Assembly: GCA_012963655.1 (NCBI GenBank)
Contig: DTVI01000293.1
Location: 1-20,053, forward strand
Source of the DNA: Sulfurimonas sp.
GTDB lineage: Bacteria > Campylobacterota > Campylobacteria > Campylobacterales > Sulfurimonadaceae
Direction: 5' to 3'
DNA length: 20,053 nucleotides
Part shown: piece after piece, positions 7,401 to 14,448 of the stretch
Layout: each line of letters starts with the position of its first letter
How positions within the stretch are numbered: the stretch's first letter is position 1
Made by a program: the position numbers and the translations under genes
The notes under the pieces: generated by a model
What the model was told of the DNA's origin: nothing
The model's input: only the letters and a program-made list of their open reading frames with translations
Database searches by the model: none

Positions 7401-8309
7401 TTAGTTTAGAAATTTCTTTGCTCTCTTTGCTTCAGGCGAAGACGGGTATTTTGCTACTAAGGCTTGAAAGAACTGATCAGCTCCACCTTCATCCCTAGTC
7501 TTTTTAAGAGAAATTGCAGTATGAAACATAAGTGAAGGCATGTAATTTGCCTTTGAGTATAGCTTTGCACTTTCTTTGAAATAAGCAATCGCATTTGAAT
7601 ACTCATTTAATTGAAAATAGCTTTCTCCAATATAATAATGCGCACGTGCAGGTTTATACTGCTTCTTAATTAGGTGTTCATACGCATCTATAGAATCTGC
7701 ATACTTTTTTGCCTTATATAAGGCAAAAGCATCTTTTTCTACTTGGGCACTGCTTTTGTTATCATAAGAGCTATTACCTGAGAAAGTAATCTTTTTTAAT
7801 TGTTTTGATACTTCTAACTTAAAACTGTTTATTTCAGTGGCTAAAGTGTTATATTCTTCTTTACTCACATACGTTGAGTTAATCGTATCAATAAGCGTAC
7901 TTAACTCACCCATAACAAGTTTCAACTGCTTAATATTCTCATCATGTGTTAAAACAATTTCATCAAGCTTTAAATTTAAAGCAGCAGAGGATTCAGTTGA
8001 TGCTGCCATTTGTGTTTGTAGTTCTTGAAGTTGCAGGGTTTGACTTCGCCCTTTTTCATTTAGACCTTCAACAATACTTTGCATGCCAGACACAGATTCT
8101 TCTACGCTACTAATACGTGATTGATTTTTTCGAGAAGTACCTTTAATGTTACCAATAGTATTTTTATTATCTAAGATTTTTTTTTCGGCGGCGGTTAAAC
8201 CATAAGGATTAGGGGAGTCTAAATTACCAGCTCCAAATGCAGATTTTTCTGCAAATGCGCTAAGAGGAAGAAGTAGGCCAAGAAGGCCTACATATAAAAG
8301 TCTTCTCAT
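7401..8309 (-). CDS. cpoB: Tol-Pal system protein CpoB/YbgF
   Basis: CpoB is a periplasmic partner of Tol-Pal that coordinates envelope constriction with septal peptidoglycan synthesis in Enterobacteria. The 302-residue protein has a signal peptide (residues 1-20, ending SAFA before EK). A coiled-coil region with many Leu/Gln/Ser heptads spans about 45-175. A TPR domain (about 195-302) includes DAFALYKAKKYADSIDAYEHL and ARAHYYIGESYFQLNEYSNAI. This layout is that of YbgF. Its ATG shares one base with the pal stop (TAATG), so the two are translationally coupled. The gene is the last of its short operon. Confidence 0.92.
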   Translation of the reverse strand: MRRLLYVGLLGLLLPLSAFAEKSAFGAGNLDSPNPYGLTAAEKKILDNKNTIGNIKGTSRKNQSRISSVEESVSGMQSIVEGLNEKGRSQTLQLQELQTQMAASTESSAALNLKLDEIVLTHDENIKQLKLVMGELSTLIDTINSTYVSKEEYNTLATEINSFKLEVSKQLKKITFSGNSSYDNKSSAQVEKDAFALYKAKKYADSIDAYEHLIKKQYKPARAHYYIGESYFQLNEYSNAIAYFKESAKLYSKANYMPSLMFHTAISLKKTRDEGGADQFFQALVAKYPSSPEAKRAKKFLN

Positions 8310-8875
8310 TATGGAAGAAGTTTAAAGTCTACTCTACGGTTTTGTGCCCAACAGTCTTGAGTCTGTTTAGTACAGCTTGGATTACTTTCACCAAAACTCA
8401 CCATAGTAATACGTGAAGCTTCAACGCCTTCAGCTACCATTGCATCTTTTGCTGCTTTAGCACGCTTAAGGCCAAGTGCGTAGTTGTATTCATCAGAACC
8501 CCACTCATCACAGTTACCTTCTAGTTTTACATTATAAACAGAGGCACCAACTTTTGCAAGTGTAGCATTAACTAATAATTTGTCTTGCATATCAGCCTTG
8601 ATTTCAAACTTATCAAAGTTAAATGTAATTGTTTGAAGTTTTGCTTCTAAAGCAGAAAGTGTTTGTTCACCTAAGTCTAGACCAGATTCACTTCCTGTTT
8701 GATCAAGGCCAGCCTCATCCATACCATTTGTTTCATTAGCACTTGGATCTTTTACATCTACTGTGTTTTCAGCGACTGTCTTTTCAGTTGTTGCATCGAT
8801 AGAAGGATCTTTTTGACTACATCCCGAGAACATTAATAAAGCAGCGATTGTACTTAATACAAGTATTTTTTTCAT
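8309..8875 (-). CDS. pal: Peptidoglycan-associated lipoprotein Pal
   Basis: Pal anchors the outer membrane to peptidoglycan and is the end partner of TolB. The 188-residue protein has a lipobox FSGC with acylated Cys19, then an acidic, Asp/Glu-rich linker to about residue 75. An OmpA-like domain follows from about 80: ITFNFDKFEI, then EGNCDEWGSDEYNYALGLKRA (Asp123, Arg138 in the peptidoglycan-binding positions), then ITMVSFGESNPSC and AQNRRVDFKL. Two Cys near the end (168, 175) may pair. The ATG is preceded by AAGGAAAT. Pal and cpoB start their own transcript about 6 kb away from tolB, instead of following it directly. Confidence 0.96.
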   Translation of the reverse strand: MKKILVLSTIAALLMFSGCSQKDPSIDATTEKTVAENTVDVKDPSANETNGMDEAGLDQTGSESGLDLGEQTLSALEAKLQTITFNFDKFEIKADMQDKLLVNATLAKVGASVYNVKLEGNCDEWGSDEYNYALGLKRAKAAKDAMVAEGVEASRITMVSFGESNPSCTKQTQDCWAQNRRVDFKLLP

Positions 8876-8913
8876 TTGTTTTATTTCCTTAGTAATAATT
8901 AGTTAGATTTTAG

Positions 8914-8945
8914 CAAAGAGTATCTTAAAATTAAGATAGCCTTTG
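8914..8945. promoter_or_regulatory. Stem-loop in the pal 5' leader
   Basis: A near-perfect 32-base inverted repeat: CAAAG, two mismatched bases, TATCTTAA, an AA centre, TTAAGATA, two bases, CTTTG. It lies between the predicted pal start site (about 8962) and the pal ATG (8875). No U tract follows it on either strand, so it is not a normal terminator. It could stabilise the mRNA or serve as an operator; which one cannot be told. Confidence 0.6.
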
Positions 8946-8968
8946 TAAATTCATCGTATCTTTGCGCC

Positions 8969-9000
8969 ATTATAGAAGGTAATGGCAAATAAAGTGTCAA
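8969..9000 (-). promoter_or_regulatory. Promoter of pal-cpoB
   Basis: The minus strand shows TTGACA (9000-8995) and TATAAT (8974-8969), both perfect hexamers, with a 20-base spacer. The spacer is longer than ideal, so the -35 match may be chance. The -10 box alone is adequate in this phylum. The predicted start is near 8962, with a leader of roughly 87 bases. Confidence 0.6.
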
Positions 9001-9041
9001 TAAGTAATATAAAGCTAGATATGTCTGCTTTAGATAAAAAC

Positions 9042-9335
9042 TTAAAAAGCACCCTTATCACGGAATTCAGCAATCTCAGATTCAACCATAGAATCAATAA
9101 GCCTTCTATAAAGTTCTTCTATCATATTTGCAGACATCTCAAGTGATATCGCTTTTTTTCTCACCTGCTGAATCACTTGGTCAACCCGTTCTTGCGCCTT
9201 AACCTCTTCAACACTTTGCTTGAACTTAACAGCTTGATGGATATACGCATTACGTTTGGCAATCAATGTAACAATTTCATCATCAAGTATATCAATTTCA
9301 ATTCTTACTTCATTTAAATTATTGCAATCTTTCAT
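9042..9335 (-). CDS. Chorismate mutase type II family protein (PchB-like)
   Basis: This 97-residue stand-alone AroQ-fold protein has the three-helix pattern: EVRIEIDILDDEIVTLIAKRNAYIHQAVKFK, then AQERVDQVIQQVRKKAISLEM, then IEELYRRLIDSMVESEIAEF. It keeps the Arg, Lys (in FK) and ER/RV positions of the family. The starting CNNLNEVRIEID and the YIHQAVKFKQS wording resemble isochorismate-pyruvate lyase (PchB)-type sequences more than the P-protein mutase domain. The activity could be chorismate mutase, isochorismate lyase or both. The ATG at 9335 is preceded by GAGGAA. It diverges from the radical SAM gene, with 67 bases between them. No siderophore or salicylate genes are nearby. Confidence 0.82.
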   Translation of the reverse strand: MKDCNNLNEVRIEIDILDDEIVTLIAKRNAYIHQAVKFKQSVEEVKAQERVDQVIQQVRKKAISLEMSANMIEELYRRLIDSMVESEIAEFRDKGAF

Positions 9336-9391
9336 AGTTGTTCCTCAATATATAATGGATTTATTATATCAAGTTTACAGTTGCACGAGTG

Positions 9392-9397
9392 TATAAT
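9392..9397 (+). promoter_or_regulatory. -10 element of the radical SAM gene (possible leaderless start)
   Basis: TATAAT ends 5 bases before the ATG at 9403. The usual start distance would put +1 on or next to that A, giving a leaderless mRNA. There is no purine-rich ribosome site between the box and the ATG, which fits. Confidence 0.45.
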
Positions 9398-9402
9398 TGC
9401 AT

Positions 9403-10911
9403 ATGAAAATAATTTTAAGCACTTTAAACGCCCGTTATACTCATTCGTCCATAGGACTTCGCTATCTTTATGCCAACATGCAAGAGCTCCAAAATGATAC
9501 CAAAATCATAGAATTTAGTATTAATGAGGCTATACAAACCATTGCTGAAAAAATCTTAGATGAAGAACCTAGTATTGTAGGGTTAGGCGTTTATATTTGG
9601 AACGCTACACAAACACAAGAACTTATAGAAGTACTCAAAAAAGTTTCTCCTCTTACCAAGATTGTTATTGGTGGTCCTGAGGTTTCATATGAACCTTTTA
9701 GAGTAGATTTTTCTCAAGCTGATTTTGTACTTCAAGGTGAAGGAGATACTGCCTTTTATAAACTCTGTACAGAGATTATCTCAGACACTGCTCCAAAGGA
9801 CAAGGTTATCAAACCTGTACTTGCTGACTTAGGTAAGATAAAACTTCCTTATGAACATTACACCCAGCACGATATAGACAACCGCTATATCTACGTTGAA
9901 GCTTCAAGAGGCTGCCCTTTTATGTGTGAATTTTGTCTTTCTTCTATAGATGAGAAAGTAAGGAACTTTGATATAGACATCTTAATAAAAGAGTTTTCTC
10001 ACCTTTGGGATTTAGGAGTAAGAAACTTCAAGTTCATAGATAGAACATTTAACCTAAATATGCGATTTGCCAATGCCATACTCGACTTTTTTCTTTCTAA
10101 AGAGCCACCCTACTTCGCGCATTTTGAAGTAATACCTGACCACTTTCCCGAATCTATTAAACAAAAGATAGCCCTTTTTCCTGCTGGTGCCTTGCAACTA
10201 GAAATCGGTATACAAACCTTAAACAATGAGGTTGCAAACAATATCAATAGACCTCTAAAACTAAAAAAGATTTATGAGAATTTAGATTTTATTGAAAATC
10301 AGACTAAGGCACATGTTCACCTAGACTTAATTGTAGGCTTACCCGGTGAAGACCTAGAAAGTTTTGGACGCAACCTAGACAAACTAGTTTCTATCAGTAC
10401 CTCAGAAATACAAATAGGTATACTCAAAAAACTATCAGGTACAACCCTAGACAGACATGATATAAAGTTTGGCATGCGATATTCAGACATACCTCCTTAT
10501 GACATCCTCTCAAATGACCTACTCTCTTTTAAAGACATTCAAAAAATGAAACGCTTCGCAAGATTTTGGGACCTTACTTATAATAGTGGAAACTTCAAAA
10601 ATTCATTTCCCCTTCTTTATTCTAAGGGAACCGTTTATGATAATTTCTTTGCCTTTTCTTTATGGATGTATGAGCAAACTGACGCAACTTGGAAGATATC
10701 CCTAGATAGACTCTCAAAACTCTTTTTTCAGTACTTGTCTGAGGTATTAGGACATAAAGAAGAAGAGATCGCAGAATTGATGTTAAAAGACTTGATGAAA
10801 ATTCAAGGACGAATTGTTCCTAAGTTTTTGAAACCTTATGTGAAAGATGATGTGGTTGTTAATGCGCGGGTTAAGTCTTCTCGTAATAAACGTCAGGATC
10901 AGAGAGCTTAA
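9403..10911 (+). CDS. B12-binding domain radical SAM protein with DUF4080-type C-terminus
   Basis: The 502-residue protein has an N-terminal cobalamin-binding-like Rossmann domain (STLNARYTHSSIGLRYLYAN and VGLGVYIWNATQTQEL, then IVIGGPEVSYEP). A radical SAM core follows, with the iron-sulfur motif ASRGCPFMCEFC (Cys171, Cys175, Cys178), the SAM-site region FKFIDRTFN and LQLEIGIQTLNNEV, and LDLIVGLPGED. A C-terminal extension of about 130 residues follows, as in B12-type radical SAM proteins with DUF4080. Such enzymes are often methyltransferases or carry out other radical chemistry, but the substrate here is unknown. The ATG at 9403 fits the family start; an in-frame TTG at 9397 would only add two residues. 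It is monocistronic, divergent from the chorismate mutase gene. Confidence 0.9.
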   Translation: MKIILSTLNARYTHSSIGLRYLYANMQELQNDTKIIEFSINEAIQTIAEKILDEEPSIVGLGVYIWNATQTQELIEVLKKVSPLTKIVIGGPEVSYEPFRVDFSQADFVLQGEGDTAFYKLCTEIISDTAPKDKVIKPVLADLGKIKLPYEHYTQHDIDNRYIYVEASRGCPFMCEFCLSSIDEKVRNFDIDILIKEFSHLWDLGVRNFKFIDRTFNLNMRFANAILDFFLSKEPPYFAHFEVIPDHFPESIKQKIALFPAGALQLEIGIQTLNNEVANNINRPLKLKKIYENLDFIENQTKAHVHLDLIVGLPGEDLESFGRNLDKLVSISTSEIQIGILKKLSGTTLDRHDIKFGMRYSDIPPYDILSNDLLSFKDIQKMKRFARFWDLTYNSGNFKNSFPLLYSKGTVYDNFFAFSLWMYEQTDATWKISLDRLSKLFFQYLSEVLGHKEEEIAELMLKDLMKIQGRIVPKFLKPYVKDDVVVNARVKSSRNKRQDQRA

Positions 10912-11294
10912 TATTTTTGGTTTGATTTTTTATCTATCATCTGAACTTTTCATTTCTATTCGTTCAAATTTTTTTCTGTCAAATGGTATATATCTTCCAT
11001 TCATCTGTTAGGTTCCCCTCATTATCAACTTTCCATGCTCCCATAATTGCATGAGGTGGGATATTTTCATTTTTATCAAAGTTTTCATCTATTCTATAAA
11101 TCCATCCATTTGGATAAAGCCTAGCTTCTTCGATTTCACCTTGAGTAGGATTTAAAGACAACAACCACTTGCTATTAAATGATTTTTGTTCTTCTATTAT
11201 GGGTCAATATTCATACGTTATGTAGAGCTATTTGTTTAAATACTCAATAGGTATGCATATTGTTGCGCTATTTTTGAAAGATATAATAATCTTT
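10912..11294. other. Roughly 380-base region with little coding content
   Basis: The stretch between the radical SAM gene and the DTW gene is A/T-rich. It holds one small minus-strand frame (10979-11164), a weak 5-bp hairpin TGAAC/GTTCA followed by a T run (10942-10975) that could end the radical SAM transcript, and an A/T-only 6-bp inverted repeat at 11277-11294. No RNA gene or mobile element is recognisable. Confidence 0.5.
10979..11164 (-). CDS. Small hypothetical protein or remnant of a gene
   Basis: This 61-residue frame starts at a TTG and ends at TGA. Its sequence is protein-like (IEEARLYPNGWIYRIDENF, then IPPHAIMGAWKVDNEGNLT), with Trp, Pro and Gly placed as in small conserved hypothetical domains. 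The frame continues open upstream for 13 more codons (…EEQKSFNSKWL) to a stop at 11204-11206, with no usable start there. No good ribosome site is seen. It may therefore be a short real gene or the end of a decayed one. Function unknown. Confidence 0.4.
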   Translation of the reverse strand: MLSLNPTQGEIEEARLYPNGWIYRIDENFDKNENIPPHAIMGAWKVDNEGNLTDEWKIYTI

Positions 11295-11960
11295 TTAAGT
11301 CCTAAACCGAGGAGATTTTTTCTCCGTCTTTATACATTCCAACTGATATTCCACCATCTTCTTAAAAGGCACCAAAAAACCCTCTAACTGAGTTGAAGAG
11401 AGCTCTTCATTCCCTTGTAAGGTAAGAAGCTCTAAAACACATAAGGTAGACTCAATGGTAGATAAACAAAGCTCCATAGGCTGTTCTTTTATCTTAAACT
11501 CCGAAGCCTTTGTGTGGGTGAAGCTCACCTTAGGTAAGGTCTGAATATTTGGGCTATCTCTTAATAGCTTTCTTGCATTATGCCAAGTAGAATCAATTAA
11601 AAAGATAATATTGTTTTTATCATTGACGGGGATTGGGTTATCATTTAAAACGATGCTGTTTTCACCCGGATAAAGGACATAACAATTATTATCTTTTAAA
11701 AGTTGATTTACCTTCGTATGGTGTTCAAAACCTGTATCAATATAAAGCTCTGAATTTGTTAATGAAAGGTGGGTAAAGTGCCCTGTTCCATTTTTAATCT
11801 TTTTAAACTCATGGGGATGCATTAAGATGACAAACTTGGTCTTTGTCTCTATGGGTTTAATGTATTTACACATACACGAACTCATTGGCCTAAAACAGGT
11901 GTAACATTTTTCTCTGGGGCAACTACTACTTATGATTTTGCACCGTTGGAACCGATACAT
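11295..11960 (-). CDS. DTW-domain protein, tRNA-uridine aminocarboxypropyltransferase
   Basis: DTW-domain proteins (TapT/YfiP type) transfer the aminocarboxypropyl group of SAM to uridine in tRNA to make acp3U. The 221-residue protein shows the N-terminal zinc-type cluster CYTCFRPMSSCMC (Cys19, 22, 29, 31), MHPHEFKKIKNGTGH, YVLYPGE and the DTW-type signature LIDSTWHNARKL (Asp123, Thr125, Trp126). The start ATG at 11960 lies inside the last 35 bases of hemF, so translation was probably coupled to hemF. With hemF interrupted upstream, expression could be changed. There is no clean Shine-Dalgarno (CAGGGG is too close). The stop is at 11297-11295. The family call is firm; the tRNA target is inferred from relatives. 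Confidence 0.88.
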   Translation of the reverse strand: MYRFQRCKIISSSCPREKCYTCFRPMSSCMCKYIKPIETKTKFVILMHPHEFKKIKNGTGHFTHLSLTNSELYIDTGFEHHTKVNQLLKDNNCYVLYPGENSIVLNDNPIPVNDKNNIIFLIDSTWHNARKLLRDSPNIQTLPKVSFTHTKASEFKIKEQPMELCLSTIESTLCVLELLTLQGNEELSSTQLEGFLVPFKKMVEYQLECIKTEKKSPRFRT

Positions 11961-12457
11961 CCCCTGAAGCTTGCATTTTTAATGCATCAGGATTCTTTTT
12001 ATAGAAACTTCTTACGGCTTGTGCTAATTTGATTTTTTGTTTCTCTTGTATACTTCCATCTTCATCTATACAATCTGCTATAGCTTGAAGTAAGTTTTCT
12101 TGACCCTTAGGCATCTTTTCTTTCCATGAGAGTAAAAGTTCTTTGTTTATATGTGAAGGAATAGAGCCAAGAATTCCTACATCATTTTGATTATGTACTA
12201 ATAAACCTGAGGTTGTTCCTCTATCTAGGGTAAGAACTTGAAAAAGGTATAAAGTATGATAATCCAATTGCTTTTGTTTATCTTGTGAATTTATATTTTT
12301 ATGATTAAGTATATTGTCTTTTATAATCTCAATATAAGTGTTTATAGTATCTTCAACTAAGTTCTTTGCCATGTCTAAGTCATTTTTTTTAGTATCCGTT
12401 GTAAAGTTTTCTAAATAAAAATGCGAAACACCACGATGACGTTTAAGAACTGGAATA

Positions 12458-12491
12458 AAAAAATCAAATTAGCACAAGCCGTAAGAAGTTT
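12458..12491. repeat. Inverted repeat A, arm in the insertion (34 bp)
   Basis: The 34 bases at 12458-12491 are the exact reverse complement of 12005-12038, in the 3' half of hemF (codons for KIKLAQAVRSF). The arms are separated by 419 bases. The last three bases, TTT, are shared with the neighbouring repeat B. Confidence 0.95.
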
Positions 12492-12537
12492 GTTAAAGCC
12501 TTAGATAGCCTTTCCTTAGAGATAGGAGATGCTAAAA
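12464..12537. other. 74-bp self-templated insertion in hemF
   Basis: The insertion sits in a run of seven T (coding strand) within the codons for Tyr-Phe-Phe. It is made wholly of two inverted copies of hemF segments, one from each half of the gene. Read on the plus strand it encodes hemF pieces, KIKLAQAVRS from the C-terminal half and FVKALDSLSLEIGDAK from the N-terminal half. The three junctions share short homologies: A run, TTT, AAAA. Its length is not a multiple of three, and it carries stops for both halves. Confidence 0.9.
12489..12537. repeat. Inverted repeat B, arm in the insertion (49 bp)
   Basis: The 49 bases at 12489-12537 are the exact reverse complement of 12911-12959, in the 5' half of hemF (codons for FVKALDSLSLEIGDAK). 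The arms are separated by 373 bases. Identity is 49 of 49, so the copy is recent or selected. Confidence 0.95.
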
Positions 12538-13034
12538 TATTTATCACCTTGCACAGAAGCTTCTGGATAATAATCTTTAGAACTTTTTGCTAATGATTCT
12601 TGGAACTTAGTAGCATCATTTTCATCAAAAATAGAAGGGTTTAAATCCGCCATCATTCTCCAATAACCTTTACCCTCTTTCATTTCAGTCCAAGAAATAT
12701 GCATATGAATAGAAGGCGCGTAAGGATTGTGGGGGTGGATAATAGTTGAAAGTGCAGTAGCTGATGCTAATGCCTTGCTAGGGTCACAATCATACTGAAC
12801 TTGAGAAATATTGACGGAAGCTCTATTAAAGAGGCTATTATCAGTAGCAATATAGCGCACACCACCACCATACTTGCCTTCGTCCCTAAACCATTCTACT
12901 GGCTCAAAGTTTTTAGCATCTCCTATCTCTAAGGAAAGGCTATCTAAGGCTTTAACAAAATAAGATTGAAGTTGAGTAACTAAGTTATAGGCTAAAATAG
13001 AGTCATGTGATTGTGCTTTAATTCGTGTCATAGT

Positions 13035-13060
13035 TAATTCTCTAGTTTTTTAGAGAATTA
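13035..13060 (-). promoter_or_regulatory. Hairpin covering the hemF ribosome site
   Basis: A perfect 10-bp stem (TAATTCTCTA/TAGAGAATTA) with a 6-base loop lies between the response regulator gene and hemF. On the hemF strand the only purine-rich ribosome-site candidate, AGAGAA, is in the 3' arm, followed by AACT and the ATG at 13031. No U tract follows, so it is unlikely to be a terminator. It may hide the ribosome site. Confidence 0.5.
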
Positions 13061-13068
13061 TAATGGAA

Positions 13069-14286
13069 CTAAGCTTTAAAAGCGGCTTGTATACTTTTAA
13101 GAAGTGCTAGTAAATACTTTTGGTAGTTTTTGAACAACTGGCTATAAGAAGCTTTATTCTCATTTGCAAGAGCTTGAAGAAAGTGTTCTGTAATGGTTAT
13201 AAACTGAACGGCTCCTAGGTTTGAAGCCGTTCCTTTTACATCAATTAAGATATCTTGTGCTCCCTTATAATCTTTTTTGACCAGGGCCTCGTACATTTTT
13301 TTAGATGAATCTTTATATCCTAAGAAAAACTCTTTGAGAAGCTCTTTATACATTGTCTCATCATGTCCGCAAATTTCTAAACCACCATCATAATCTAAAC
13401 AAGGAAGATCATCTATATCAACAGAGATTTCTAATTCAGCAGGCTCAAGAACAAAACATTCTTCTTCTTTTTCTTCATCAATACTAAAATACATAGACAT
13501 AACATCATAAAGGGCGTCCATCTTAAGTGGCTTTTCTAAGTGTTCTTCCATACCTGCTTCAGTCATATGACGAATATCATCAACTGCTGTGTCCCCACTT
13601 AGTGCAACTACCACGATATGATCATAAGCTGGATTTTCACGTATCATACGAGTAGCTTCAAATCCATCTACACGTGGCATATGCGCGTCCATTAAAATAA
13701 TTTCAAAATTACTATCTTTTTCTAAGGCATCCATTACAAATCGACCATCATCTACCATTATAATATCAATACCTGATTCGCTTAAAACACCATTAAGAAC
13801 TTTTTGATTGATTAAGTTATCTTCAGCAATCAGTAGTCTTCTTCCCGAAAAATCAGAAAAGTCAGCCTTAGAAATATTTCTTCCATCTCTTGTTGATTCA
13901 CGTTTTTTACGTAAAATATTTTCAGTTTTACGAACAGGTTTAGCCTCAGAGTAAGAAGGTATTTCCACAGGAATTTCAAATTCTTCATCTATCTCAGGTT
14001 GATTACTTTCTTCAATACCAGAAGAAATATTTGAAGGCATAAACCCATCTTCAAGTTCTTCTTCATTATTTTCAGTTTTATTGGAATCTTCATAACTTTT
14101 TTCTTCAGTTATAAGCTCTATTAATTCACGTTTAGGTTTAGCCTTGGTTACTTTTTTAACACCTTTAATTAGTATTAAAAAAGCAATGATTCCTAGAGCA
14201 ATATATAAGGTATCTATTCCAAAAATTTCTGAGGGGATAGAAGAAAAAAAGTCTGTGATTATAGTTAAGATACTTGCAAAGTCCAT
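13069..14286 (-). CDS. Membrane-anchored response regulator with a degenerate HPt domain
   Basis: The 405-residue protein has one N-terminal membrane segment (about 26-42, LYIALGIIAFLILIKGV). A Lys/Glu-rich cytoplasmic linker runs to about 145. A complete receiver domain follows: Glu155-Asp156, phospho-acceptor Asp200 in LMDAHMP, Ser230 and Lys252 in EKPL. An HPt-like domain from about 300 includes LKEFFLGYKDSSKKMYEALVKKDYKGA and the helix ILIDVKGTASNLGA. In HPt proteins this motif is H-x-L-K-G; here Ile348 stands where the histidine should be, so this domain should not carry a phosphate. The ATG is preceded by AGGA. It lies upstream of hemF with a separate promoter-like region. The kinase partner is not in the window. 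Confidence 0.88.
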   Translation of the reverse strand: MDFASILTIITDFFSSIPSEIFGIDTLYIALGIIAFLILIKGVKKVTKAKPKRELIELITEEKSYEDSNKTENNEEELEDGFMPSNISSGIEESNQPEIDEEFEIPVEIPSYSEAKPVRKTENILRKKRESTRDGRNISKADFSDFSGRRLLIAEDNLINQKVLNGVLSESGIDIIMVDDGRFVMDALEKDSNFEIILMDAHMPRVDGFEATRMIRENPAYDHIVVVALSGDTAVDDIRHMTEAGMEEHLEKPLKMDALYDVMSMYFSIDEEKEEECFVLEPAELEISVDIDDLPCLDYDGGLEICGHDETMYKELLKEFFLGYKDSSKKMYEALVKKDYKGAQDILIDVKGTASNLGAVQFITITEHFLQALANENKASYSQLFKNYQKYLLALLKSIQAAFKA

Positions 14287-14448
14287 ATATTGTCCTGTAA
14301 TTTAGATATATAATAGTGTAGCAAAAAAAAGCACAAATCAATACCCATTAATATAGAAATTAAAAATTTATTATATTTTTTATACATTGTAGGGGACAAG
14401 CTTAACAGGTTTAAGATGAAGTGTAAGATTATAAAAGGGCAAAACCCT
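14287..14448. other. A/T-rich gap with promoter for the response regulator
   Basis: This 162-base gap is strongly A/T-rich. On the minus strand a TATTATATA stretch 20-30 bases before the ribosome site AGGACA is a plausible -10 region for the 13069-14286 gene. The right end holds the hairpin behind the CheY-like gene. I see no gene here. Confidence 0.4.

Larger units (their letters stand above)
11926..13031 (-). pseudogene. hemF: Oxygen-dependent coproporphyrinogen III oxidase, interrupted
   Basis: HemF oxidatively decarboxylates coproporphyrinogen III to protoporphyrinogen IX in heme synthesis. The 5' part (13031 down to 12538) encodes 166 native residues, including SLFNRASVNISQVQYD, LSTIIHPHNPYAPSIHMHISW and GYWRMMADLNPSIF. 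It then reads five foreign residues and stops at 12516. The 3' part (12463 down to 11926) encodes FIPVLKRHRGVSHFYLENF, HTLYLFQVLTLDRGTTSG and VPTVQNHK, and has no start except an internal ATG at 12372. Removing 12464-12537 (74 bp) restores one 343-residue frame through DKYFFIPVLKRHRG, which matches the spacing of E. coli HemF (as I recall it) with no residue lost. The two pieces lack the complete fold, so activity is unlikely. Confidence 0.92.

Noticed and set aside
11277..11294. Hairpin AAAGAT/ATCTTT after the DTW gene as a terminator
   Set aside because: The stem is A/T-rich and only 6 bp; on the DTW strand it is followed by CAAAAA, not a U tract.
11926..12372. A separate 148-residue gene next to the DTW gene
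   Set aside because: Its sequence is the C-terminal part of HemF, and the bases above it continue the HemF frame up to the insertion; there is no ribosome site before its ATG.
12458..12959. Insertion as an IS remnant, integron site or CRISPR-like repeat
   Set aside because: Every base is explained by hemF's own sequence; there is no target duplication, transposase or foreign sequence.
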